NCBI GenBank assembly: GCA_937927795.1
Contig: CALBSF010000257.1
Coordinates: 1 to 8,532 of the forward strand
Direction of reading: 5' to 3'
DNA length: 8,532 nt
Origin: an uncultured Rickettsiales bacterium
GTDB taxonomy: Bacteria; Pseudomonadota; Alphaproteobacteria; Rickettsiales; UBA1997
Every line of letters begins with the position of its first letter. Position 1 is the first letter of the stretch. Under the pieces are notes generated by a model, which saw only the letters and a program-made list of their open reading frames with translations, was not told where the DNA came from and ran no database searches. Below, one piece after another: positions 1 to 8,300 of this stretch. The position numbers and the translations under genes are program-made.

Positions 1-14
1 CACTCGATATAATC

Positions 15-51
15 CCCTCTCCCTTGAGGGGAGAGGGTTAGGGTGAGGGTG
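15..51. repeat. GC-rich REP-like hairpin repeat
   Basis: A 9-bp perfect inverted repeat, CCCTCTCCC (15-23) and GGGAGAGGG (29-37) around a 5-nt loop, is followed by a G-rich tail, TTAGGGTGAGGGTG (38-51). It stands out sharply from the AT-rich surroundings. From memory, the CCCTCTCCC/GGGAGAGGG plus TTAGGGTGAGGG combination recurs as an intergenic repeat in many bacterial genomes. No function can be read from the window; it could fold in RNA and act as a terminator or 3'-end stabiliser for a gene to the left. It may extend past the left edge. Confidence 0.6.
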
Positions 52-65
52 ATTGACCTTCTAAG

Positions 66-91
66 ATAGCACCAAAGGTTATATACCAAAT
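66..91 (+). repeat. Short dispersed direct repeat, left copy
   Basis: This 26-nt stretch, beginning ATAGCACCA and ending TATACCAAAT, matches 8465-8490 with one difference (A75 versus G8474). Similarity continues more loosely beyond it (TCTAATATCTATTGATA here, TTCTAAATCTCTTGATA at the right end). The two copies share orientation and lie about 8.4 kb apart. Here the copy abuts the outer arm of the palindromic element at 97-227. It is probably one member of a dispersed intergenic family or the edge of a larger degenerate repeat. No integrase or transposase is visible to make it an attachment site. Confidence 0.65.
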
Positions 92-96
92 CTAAT

Positions 97-227
97 ATCT
101 ATTGATAGGTAATTTACGTCATTGCGAGCGAAGCGTGGCAATCCATATTGACGCTAAGGAAAATAAATATGGATTGCCACGCTTCGCTCGCAATGACGTA
201 AATTACCTTGATTTGCTATCAATAGAT
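97..227. repeat. Long palindromic intergenic element
   Basis: The core is a perfect 41-bp inverted repeat (108-148 and 167-207) around an 18-nt loop (149-166). It contains the word CATTGCGAGCGAAGCGTGG and its complement. An outer pair of 12-nt arms, ATCTATTGATAG (97-108) and CTATCAATAGAT (216-227), extends the palindrome. The right side carries an extra 8 nt (208-215), so the outer arms are out of register with the core. The core word is familiar from palindromic repeats scattered through Rickettsiales and other bacterial genomes; I do not assign it to a named subfamily. It lies about 37 bp past the stop of the minus-strand gene, so its transcript would fold into a very stable hairpin that could end or protect that mRNA. 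Confidence 0.85.
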
Positions 228-242
228 TCTTACTTTTGTGTT

Positions 243-260
243 TTAAAAATATTTTTTTAA
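243..260 (-). terminator. Weak AT-only hairpin after minus-strand gene
   Basis: TTAAAAATATTTTTTTAA just beyond the TAA stop of the minus-strand gene is nearly self-complementary and made only of A and T. It could form a weak stem, but there is no GC-rich stem followed by a U-run, so it is a poor intrinsic terminator. The much stronger palindrome at 97-227 is the likelier place for this transcript to end. Confidence 0.2.
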
Positions 261-263
261 GAA

Positions 264-2735
264 TTAAGTCCTGCCGCAGAAAGGAGTGCCTTGCAAAGCA
301 AGTAATTTTGGATTTAATTCTGCCGTAGTATATTCGATGCAGCACTGTAAAGCATCTCTATCAACAGAAGATTTTTCACGATTTTTTTGTTCAAAGAAAT
401 TAATTACATTATGCGGTAAAAATGTGGTTCGAAGCCCAAATTGCATGGCATCACCAGATTTTAAATTTTCAACTCTGCCACTAAATATTCCAGATTCTTT
501 GTTATATTTTTGTACTAATTGTGAAAATTTTTTTTCTTGATCATTTGATTCTATTTCTTCTAATGTAATTACTTTATTTGCAATGCCACCCTGCGTTTTT
601 GCTTTGAGCAGAGCCATTACTATATTATTGCAATCAAAGCCACCATCTTCATTTAATATAACTAAATTAGAATCCACAGCTGCCCTAATAACATTAGAAA
701 TCATAGTAAGCTTTATTTTTTCTTCTTTTGATTCGAGGTCTGATGTAACAGCTTCTTTTAATAATGATCTTTTGAGTGGTGCAATATCTATTGTTTCATA
801 TAGACCATCAATTGCTCGAAAATCATTGCGGCGATGACCTATTTGCGCCCAATATCCAGTTGCAAAAACTGGTCGATAAATTGTGGTTGGTTTTGCCTCC
901 TCTTTTTGGTGTGGCCATTGATTTTCTATGGACGCCTGAGCGGGAGATCTGAGATCTTCTGGCGGCTGCGTTGTTGACAAAGATGTTGAGATAATTCTTT
1001 CGAGGTCTTCGATTTTAATATTTTTGGCATTATCTTCTGCATCTTTTGTAAAAACAATAGGTTCAGCTTCACCGGGAGGTTGTAATAAAAAATAATCAGC
1101 AGTTGTTATCAATTCATAACCTTCATAGGCTTGACCTGAGATAAGGTTGTTATAGATTTGAGTAACCATATCTATCTTCATTAATTTATATTTTTGCCAT
1201 TTTGTATATAATGCTTCGAATTGTTCTGCAAAATTCAGAGTTCTAATTAAATCTGGATGTTTATTTAAAATACTTCTTATTAAAGAATCGTCATCAAGTC
1301 GTAAAAATAAGTTAATTCCCGGTAAAACGTTTTTATATTTATCAAAATTCCTAGCAGAGCTTAATATCATGAAAAATTCAGATGATACTGCGGTAACAGT
1401 AGGTGCTATAGCAGTTCTTTCGCCTAAATCCAATTTATTTTCCTGATACCATTCTTGAAATTCTTGTTGTTCAATTGTTAGAAATGAGTCATTTTTGATT
1501 ACAAAAAGTCTGTGTAATAAAAATATGTCTTTGATCTTTTTTATATTATCCAAAAAAGCATCTATAGCAGCGTTGTTGTCGCTAAGTGTATCTGGATGCT
1601 GCCTTGGTCCAAAGAGTCTTTCTAAGGCTAGACTAGAATCTCTTTTGCATGCAATTCTTACTTCGCTATTTATTTCATATTTACCAATTTTTCTTGTATT
1701 GCTGCCAATTACACAAGTAGATTGCTCGCATTCATCAGCATAGATATCAACAGCTACAGAGTTTGGAATAATCTGCGAAACACCTAAAACACCATAATGC
1801 TTGGAGATATGGGCGTTGCCCATTAAGGCAATAAACTTTTCACCTCTATATTCTTTTTCTATAATTCTTCTAGCTTCATAATTCATACCCAACATTCTTT
1901 CTGCGCCTTGCGAGCCAAAAGCGCTCATGCCCATTTTATAGGACTCAACGGTATCAATCCCGACCAATCTTAATCCACACCTTTTTGCTTCTTTAACCAA
2001 GGTAAAAAAATTATATCTTTCATCATATGGTTCGGCGCTGCTGCAGTAAGACCTGCCAAGAGAAATTAAATATTTTTCTAAATCTTTTGGCATATTATCG
2101 AGATCACAATCTTCTTGCATATATAAATTTAAAGCATCCTGCATCACTGAATCATAAAATAGATGTTCTAAAAATAATGTTTTGTAACCTTTTCTAGCAA
2201 AAGTCTGCATGTTTTCAATAATAAATCTTCTGGAGTAAGATTGATTATGGCTTTCGCCGATACATAAATTTTTTGAACCAAATACATCCATATCTAAAAC
2301 AGCTCCTCCATCTTTCAGATCGTGTGCTGATGCAAAAAAATCCCTAGAGTTTCTTTCTAAAATACTCAATTTTTGAGAATCATCGGAAAAACAAGATTCT
2401 TCTTTAGGGCAATAGCAAGAAAGATAATCCATAACATCACTTCTTCCTATATTGTAAAAAGTAAACGCAGAAAAACATTTGCCAAATTTGAATAAAAGAG
2501 GATAAGTAAATTTTATATATTCCCAAGGACCTAGATAGGAAAAAGTTTTAGATTCATCGTCAAATTCAAAAATTCTTTCTAATTTCAAGTCATGAATTGT
2601 TTTTTTGATATTTAGGTAACTTCCATCGGATTCTTCGCTTTCATTATATAGATCCACAAGTCTGGGGTTGTGGATCATCGAGGATTTGAACACAAATAAT
2701 GGTTTTCTTTTTGATAAAATAGATCTTGCTTGCAT
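264..2735 (-). CDS. Large protein with TIKI/ChaN/EreA-like motifs; candidate T4SS effector
   Basis: An 823-aa protein starting at ATG (CAT on the plus strand at 2733-2735) and ending in TAA (264-266). No strong Shine-Dalgarno sequence is visible; Met20 is a possible alternative start. There is no signal peptide or convincing membrane segment, so it should be cytoplasmic or exported by a non-Sec route. Residues about 150-335 resemble the TIKI/TraB/ChaN/erythromycin-esterase-like superfamily: GESH at 160-163 after a hydrophobic strand, an acidic strand end LFLEHL (E190, H191), VGID (D261) and GNAH at 306-309. In that superfamily the spaced GExH, Glu and GxxH motifs form a metal-binding or hydrolytic site. 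Related folds occur in haem-binding ChaN, macrolide esterases, TIKI proteases and some bacterial toxins, so the substrate cannot be inferred. Residues about 380-823 match nothing I recognise; they include a Pro/Glu-rich stretch near 590-640 and end GTPFCGRT. The gene is divergent from virB4-virB6. That position and the lack of a Sec signal are compatible with a T4SS substrate, but this is inference. The gene looks real because it is one uninterrupted frame; the domain call is moderate. Confidence 0.85.
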   Translation of the reverse strand: MQARSILSKRKPLFVFKSSMIHNPRLVDLYNESEESDGSYLNIKKTIHDLKLERIFEFDDESKTFSYLGPWEYIKFTYPLLFKFGKCFSAFTFYNIGRSDVMDYLSCYCPKEESCFSDDSQKLSILERNSRDFFASAHDLKDGGAVLDMDVFGSKNLCIGESHNQSYSRRFIIENMQTFARKGYKTLFLEHLFYDSVMQDALNLYMQEDCDLDNMPKDLEKYLISLGRSYCSSAEPYDERYNFFTLVKEAKRCGLRLVGIDTVESYKMGMSAFGSQGAERMLGMNYEARRIIEKEYRGEKFIALMGNAHISKHYGVLGVSQIIPNSVAVDIYADECEQSTCVIGSNTRKIGKYEINSEVRIACKRDSSLALERLFGPRQHPDTLSDNNAAIDAFLDNIKKIKDIFLLHRLFVIKNDSFLTIEQQEFQEWYQENKLDLGERTAIAPTVTAVSSEFFMILSSARNFDKYKNVLPGINLFLRLDDDSLIRSILNKHPDLIRTLNFAEQFEALYTKWQKYKLMKIDMVTQIYNNLISGQAYEGYELITTADYFLLQPPGEAEPIVFTKDAEDNAKNIKIEDLERIISTSLSTTQPPEDLRSPAQASIENQWPHQKEEAKPTTIYRPVFATGYWAQIGHRRNDFRAIDGLYETIDIAPLKRSLLKEAVTSDLESKEEKIKLTMISNVIRAAVDSNLVILNEDGGFDCNNIVMALLKAKTQGGIANKVITLEEIESNDQEKKFSQLVQKYNKESGIFSGRVENLKSGDAMQFGLRTTFLPHNVINFFEQKNREKSSVDRDALQCCIEYTTAELNPKLLALQGTPFCGRT

Positions 2736-2918
2736 TGTTATGATAAAAATTATTAGCTTTATTTAGCTGAAGAGTAATATGATAATTTTTAAATTACATT
2801 AGTATCAATCAAATTCTAATATAGAATGATCGAGTGTGTTAGAAAAAAAGAAATCTTAAATAAACTTTACTTTTTTGCTTAAAAAAAATAGTCTTTTGAT
2901 TTGTAAAATTAATCAAAA
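2736..2918. other. Divergent AT-rich intergenic region
   Basis: This 183-bp spacer lies between the start codons of the minus-strand gene and virB4, so promoters for both directions should be here. It is very AT-rich, with A-runs near 2842-2849 and 2881-2888. No open frame long enough for VirB3 (about 90-100 residues) fits, and no clear operator palindrome is visible. I could not find a convincing -35/-10 pair for virB4; TAAAAT at 2904-2909 is a possible -10 only if the ATG at 2934 is the true start. Confidence 0.5.
2779..2808 (-). promoter_or_regulatory. Candidate sigma-70 promoter for minus-strand gene
   Basis: Read on the minus strand, TTGATA (2803-2808) matches the -35 consensus at 5 of 6 positions and TATCAT (2779-2784) matches the -10 consensus at 5 of 6, with an 18-bp spacer. 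The -10 box ends 43 bp upstream of the ATG, giving a short leader. In DNA this AT-rich such matches arise easily by chance, so this is a candidate only. Confidence 0.35.
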
Positions 2919-5315
2919 TTGGCTTTTAAAAAAATGCGTTTTTCAACTGTAAAACCAGCGAAGGAAAAGATTACGAAGTCGGAAGTTTCTGCGGCGCATT
3001 TTATTCCTTATAAATGTCATTGGAATTCTAATACTTTAATCACCAACAACGAAGAGTTGGTTAGGGTTGTTCAAATTAAGGGTTTTGCCTTTGAAACTGC
3101 TGATGATATTGATGTTGATTTGAAAAAATCAGGAAGAAATAATTTGTTGAAAGGAATGGCTTCTGGCAGTTTTTCACTTTATTTTCATACTGTTAGGCGC
3201 AATGAAAAGGGCTTTCCAGACGGCGAGATGACTGATAGATTTTCACAAAGAGTCAACGAAGAATGGATGAATAAACATTCTGATGATAGAAGTTTTATCA
3301 ATGAGCATTATTTAACGATTATCAGGGGGCATGATAAGTCTGGGGTTGCAGTGCTAGAGCATATGGCGAAAAAATTGCAACATCGCGCCGATAAAACTTC
3401 GTGGGAAAATCATATGCGTGAGGCTTTTGATGAGCTAGATGAGATGACGGAAAGGGTGTTAAATGGTTTTGGAAATTATGGCGCGAAGCTGCTTGGCGTA
3501 ACTGAAAATGACGGAGTTATAACTTCTGAAATTTTAGAGTTTCTCGCTCGTATTGTAAATTGCGGATATTCTCAGCCAATTAGTGTGCCATTTTCTAACG
3601 TTGCCAGTCATTTACCGATTTCAAGACTTTATTTTGGCAATAAATCAATTGAAGTTCATAGCCCGGATGGCGTGAAATATGCTGGGCTGGTGTCAATTAA
3701 AGAATATCGCCCATCAACTCACGCGGGGATGTTTGATGGTTTTATGCAGCTTCCTTTTGAGTTAATAATTAGCCAGTCTTTTTCATTTATTAATCGCATG
3801 GTTGCAATTAGCTCAATGCAGTTGCAACAAAGAAGATTGATGCAATCGGAAGATGTTGCGGTTTCACAAATTCAGGAAATCGATCAGGCGCTTGATTCGG
3901 CGATGAGTGGCGAATTTGCTTTTGGAAATCATCATTTGACCATTTTATGCATTGAAGATTCTCCTAAAGCCCTTGAAAGTGCGCTTTCTCAAGCGGTTGT
4001 TGAGCTTTCAAATTGTGGTATAACTGGAGTTCGTGAAAGAATGAACCTAGAGCCGGCATTTTGGGCGCAGCTTCCTTGCAACCATGAGTTTATGGCGCGC
4101 AGATCAACAGTTAACACTTTTAACATTGCTTCTTTTGCTTCTTTTCATAATTATCCTTCAGGAAAAAGAAAGAAAAATCATTGGGGTGATGCGGTTACAG
4201 TGCTTAATACAGTTTCTGGAACGCCTTACTTTTTTAGTTTTCATGTGCGAGATGTTGGGCATACCATGATTGTTGGGCCAACTGGGTCAGGTAAAACAGT
4301 ATTACTAAATTTTCTTTGTGCGCAGGCGCAAAAATTTAAAGGAAGGTTATTTTTCTTTGATAAGGATCATGGCGCAGAAATATTTATTAGAGCGATTCGT
4401 GGTCGCTATATGTTTCCAACTCCAGCTTCTAATTCGGGTTTTAATCCATTTCAATTGGAAGATAATAGCGATAATAGAACATTTTTAGTTGAGTTTTTAA
4501 AATCTTTGGTGGCGGTTGGAGATGCTCCGCTTCCTGCTCAAGAAATTGAAAGAATTAACGAGGCGGTAAAAGGAAATTACAAACTGCCAAAAGAGCAAAG
4601 AAGATTGCGCAATATTGCTCCATTTATGGGTCTTGGAGGGCCGGGAACACTGGCTGGAAGGCTTGCAATGTGGCATTCTGGTGGATCTCACGCCAAATTA
4701 TTTGATAATGAAGAAGACATAATCGACTTTTTTTCGGCACGAACTTTTGGCGTTGAAATGAGTGAAATATTAAAAGATAAGCATAGTATTGGACCAGTCT
4801 TATTATATTTATTTCATCGAATTCAAGCTTCATTAGATGGCTCTCCAACTATGATTGTTTTGGATGAGGCTTGGGCACTGATTGATAATCCAGTTTTTGC
4901 ACCAAAAATTAAAGATTGGTTAAAAGTTTTAAGAAAGTTAAATACTTTTGTGGTTTTTGCTACGCAATCAGTTGAAGATGCTGCAAAAAGCAGTATTTCT
5001 GATACTTTAGTGCAACAAAGTGCAACACAAATTTTCTTACCAAATCTTAAAGCGACACCAGTTTATCGTGAAGTTTTCATGCTTTCGGAAAGAGAATTTA
5101 ATTTGGTTAAAACAACAGATCCATCAACTCGTTATTTTTTGGTTAAACAAGATAATGACGGGGTGGTCGCCAGAATTGATTTAAGCGGTATGGAAGAGGT
5201 TATTAGAGTTTTGTCTGGCAGGGTTGATACCGTGCTTTTGATGCAACAAATAATATCAGAAGTTGGTGATGATCCAGATGACTGGTTGCCAATTTTTTAC
5301 GAAAGAAGTAAATAG
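2919..5315 (+). CDS. virB4: Type IV secretion system ATPase VirB4
   Basis: A 798-aa VirB4/TrbE/CagE-family ATPase, close to the family's usual length of about 800. VirB4 sits at the cytoplasmic face of the inner membrane, powers assembly of the secretion channel and pilus, and drives substrate transfer. The N-terminal half (about 1-430) is the VirB4 N-domain. The C-terminal RecA-like domain has Walker A GPTGSGKT at 453-460, Walker B MIVLDEAW at 645-652 with the D-E pair at 649-650, and the conserved ATQS motif at 681-684, so it appears catalytically intact. The longest frame begins with TTG (2919); an in-frame ATG at 2934 (residue 6) is equally plausible, and neither has a clear ribosome-binding site. 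The stop is TAG, 9 bp before virB6, indicating one operon. In Rickettsiales virB3 normally sits immediately upstream; here the upstream neighbour is a divergent unrelated gene. Family assignment is very secure. Confidence 0.97.
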   Translation: MAFKKMRFSTVKPAKEKITKSEVSAAHFIPYKCHWNSNTLITNNEELVRVVQIKGFAFETADDIDVDLKKSGRNNLLKGMASGSFSLYFHTVRRNEKGFPDGEMTDRFSQRVNEEWMNKHSDDRSFINEHYLTIIRGHDKSGVAVLEHMAKKLQHRADKTSWENHMREAFDELDEMTERVLNGFGNYGAKLLGVTENDGVITSEILEFLARIVNCGYSQPISVPFSNVASHLPISRLYFGNKSIEVHSPDGVKYAGLVSIKEYRPSTHAGMFDGFMQLPFELIISQSFSFINRMVAISSMQLQQRRLMQSEDVAVSQIQEIDQALDSAMSGEFAFGNHHLTILCIEDSPKALESALSQAVVELSNCGITGVRERMNLEPAFWAQLPCNHEFMARRSTVNTFNIASFASFHNYPSGKRKKNHWGDAVTVLNTVSGTPYFFSFHVRDVGHTMIVGPTGSGKTVLLNFLCAQAQKFKGRLFFFDKDHGAEIFIRAIRGRYMFPTPASNSGFNPFQLEDNSDNRTFLVEFLKSLVAVGDAPLPAQEIERINEAVKGNYKLPKEQRRLRNIAPFMGLGGPGTLAGRLAMWHSGGSHAKLFDNEEDIIDFFSARTFGVEMSEILKDKHSIGPVLLYLFHRIQASLDGSPTMIVLDEAWALIDNPVFAPKIKDWLKVLRKLNTFVVFATQSVEDAAKSSISDTLVQQSATQIFLPNLKATPVYREVFMLSEREFNLVKTTDPSTRYFLVKQDNDGVVARIDLSGMEEVIRVLSGRVDTVLLMQQIISEVGDDPDDWLPIFYERSK

Positions 5316-5324
5316 AAATAATTA

Positions 5325-8300
5325 ATGATTAACTGTTTTTTACAGAAAAATATTTTTAGTTTTAAGGTTTTCGATTTTTTTAAAAAGAAGTCGATTTTTG
5401 TTGCTGTTTTATTGTCTTTTTTTATTTCATTATTTTTTATTCAAGATTCTAATGCGGGTTTTGAATATGGGGTTGAAAGGCTTCGTAATTGCAAGGATGG
5501 AAGTCCTGGTGGATTAGATTATAATCCTTCTACTGGTGGAAAAGACATTGAATTTGTGATGACAAATCCAGTTTGTGTTACCGTTGCTTTAAGCATATAT
5601 GCTCCAGTTAAAATCGCCATTAATTACATGAATTCTATTTGTGGTAATGATGCTTCTATTAGAGTTGCGCCATCGCCATTCTTAGATTTAATTGACATCG
5701 TTAAGTCTGGAAGAAAATCTGGTGGAAATGATGCTTGTAAGGCTGCTATTGCTGGATCTGTTCTTGCTATGGGTGCGGCATTTGTTGATTTGGCTGCGGT
5801 TTATGGCGCCGCTTCCACAGCTTATGAAGATACAAGAATTTGTGGATCAAATTGGTATCAGGCAAATAATGTAGAACATACAATGACGGCACCTAATTAT
5901 AAAGCTGATCTGCAAGAAAGAATTAGTGGATATATCAGAAATGGTGAGACCACAAAACTTACCCTAGGCAATAAAGATTATCGCGAATATTACTATGGTG
6001 GAATAGAATTTGAAGATGATGTAACTGACATGTGGCAAAGTGTTGTAGGTGATTTTTCTTCCGCAACATCTAAAGCTGTGTCAGGCGCTAGTAATGGCAG
6101 CGTGGATGCTAGTTTTTATAATCCAGCTGGTCAGACTTGCCGCGATCCAACTGATATGTCAGATGGAAGAACTACCGAGTCAAGCTATGATGAATTTCCA
6201 GCGCAAAAATATTATTTAAAAGGTTTAGAGGCGGGAAATTTTAATTGTAAAAAATATTTTCTTCCCACTGGTCAAGATGATCCAAACGATATTGGCCATG
6301 AGCCAACTTTAGAGCGCAAAGCAATGTTTGATAGAGCTTACAATTGTTGCATAAAGCGTAGTCAGGAATTTATTTGTATTGAGAGAAATCAGTTAGCTGA
6401 AAGTCAACATGTCTTTTGCCGGGCTGGTGAAAAATGTGTTGTGCAGGGCGTTACTTATCAAACTAAGCCAGTTGATAATGGGCGTTTTATTTGCGCTCAA
6501 AGCTATAGTGTTTGTCCATATAATTTTTCAATTCGCGGAGGAACTCAATATTGTGATTATTTTCGTGATGGATCTTACGATAGTTCAGGCAATTGGCGTC
6601 GAGTTACAACGACTCAGATAGATTCCAAAAATTGCACTAATCCTGTAAGCGAAGTGAGAAATAATGACTGCTCCATTAATGGCAATGTTGGAAGGTGTAA
6701 AAACTATTGCCAATATATGACTCATTGCACGCAGACGTCAGTTACACCATATCCTTATCAAAGCAGCATTACGTCTCCTTATTTTTCAACAGCCTGTCTT
6801 AATTTTAGGGGAGATTCGTTAAATGAAATGTCTTATAACACTGGATTTATCATGGGAAGTCAGCGTCATTTTAGCACTCCAATAGCCCAGTGTGTTAAAG
6901 AAACGATGGAAAATGTATTTTATAATAAAGCAGGACACACGGTGTGCTCAAGAACCGACGAAACTCCGTCCGCTTCTGGAGTTTGTTCTAGTGGTCAATA
7001 TATATATCAAAAAGGAACTTATGTTAAACAAGAATCGTTATTTTCTAAAATTCAAAAGAATTTACAACTCGTAGTTAAGTTATTTATAACATTTGCCATT
7101 ACATTTTATGGTTTTAATTTATTGATTGGAAAAGCTGATATTAGAGAGAAAAAAGATATTTTAATGTTTATTACCAAAATTGGTCTTGTGCTATATTTTG
7201 CAACCGGTGATGCTTGGCAATCAACATTTTTTGATGGAGTTTACGGATCTTCGGCTGAATTTTCTAGAATGGTGTTTAAAATGACAGCGCAAGATGATCC
7301 ACATCGAATGGATGGTTGTCAATTTGGTATGATTTCAAGAATTAGCGATGGCAGCGAAGTTTCGTCGGGAAGAGTCTATCCAAAAGGTAAAGAATATCTA
7401 GCCTTATGGGATACTCTTGATTGTAAAATAGCTCGTTATTTAGGTTTTGGACCCGAGGTTTCGGTGGCAAATATTGCCATGTTAATTTTTGCTGGATTAG
7501 TTTCTCCGGTTGGAATATATATCTCCGTAGGCTTAATGTTTTTTGGCATCTTCTTAATTGCCATGACCATAAGGGCGCTTCATATTTTTCTATCTTCAGT
7601 GATTGCAATTATATTGATGGTTTTTATTTCTCCATTAATTATTCCAACCGTATTATTTAAAAGAACAGAAAATATTTTTAAAGGATGGCTGACAAATCTA
7701 ATTTCTTTTTGCTTCCAGCCAATGATATTATTCGCCTACATAGCGATAATGCTTCTGGTTTTTGATAATGTATTAATTGGAAGTGCAACTTTTCACGGGC
7801 CAGCTCCCAACAGAACAATTCATTGCAGAGAATATTGCAAAGGCTTAGATGGTAAGATTTTGGATGTTTCTAATGCTAATCCATGTGATAAGGTTGGGGA
7901 AGAAATAATCAATCCACTAAATGATAGTGTTGCATGTATGATTGATGTTAAGGGTTACAAAAATATTCCTGGTTTAGATGTGATTGGAATTAAGATTCCC
8001 AATCTTGCACTCTTGCTGTCATCCAATGTAAAAGAAAGAGTTTTAACGATTCTAAAAGCAGCATTAATGATGTATTTATTATATAAATTTGCAGATCAAA
8101 TTCCCGGAATTACATCCACACTTATTGGTGGCGCTGCTCTTCCAACATCAGATGCTAATGGTATGTCAATGTTTAGTAAAACTCTCAATGTTGCCAGGGG
8201 GGTTGGTCAAAGAGCCAGCAACGCTGCAGAGTCCGGTTTGTCTGGGCTTAATAAAAGAAAGAATGAACTTTCTAATGCTGCAAGTAATGAGGGCAAGAGT

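Noticed and set aside
97..227. CRISPR repeat or tRNA-like structure
   Set aside because: There is a single inverted repeat with no repeat-spacer periodicity and no cloverleaf or anticodon arm.
154..345. 63-aa minus-strand open frame ending in a peptide such as RHCERSVAIH
   Set aside because: It overlaps the end of the large minus-strand gene in another frame and runs into the palindromic element; the terminal peptide is merely the translation of the repeat arm.
286..837. Plus-strand open frames of 84 aa each (286-540 and 583-837)
   Set aside because: Both lie antisense within the 823-aa gene, have no ribosome-binding site or recognisable motif, and look like shadows of its codon use.
2875..2909. 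TTGCTT (2875-2880) and TAAAAT (2904-2909) as a virB4 promoter
   Set aside because: The spacer is 23 bp, too long for a standard sigma-70 promoter, and the -10 lies almost on the TTG start.
2736..2918. A small virB3 gene hidden in the divergent spacer
   Set aside because: The spacer is too short for a full VirB3 and shows no frame with its hydrophobic N-terminal pattern.
7342..7608. 88-aa minus-strand frame inside virB6
   Set aside because: It is antisense to the conserved membrane core of VirB6, with no independent support.
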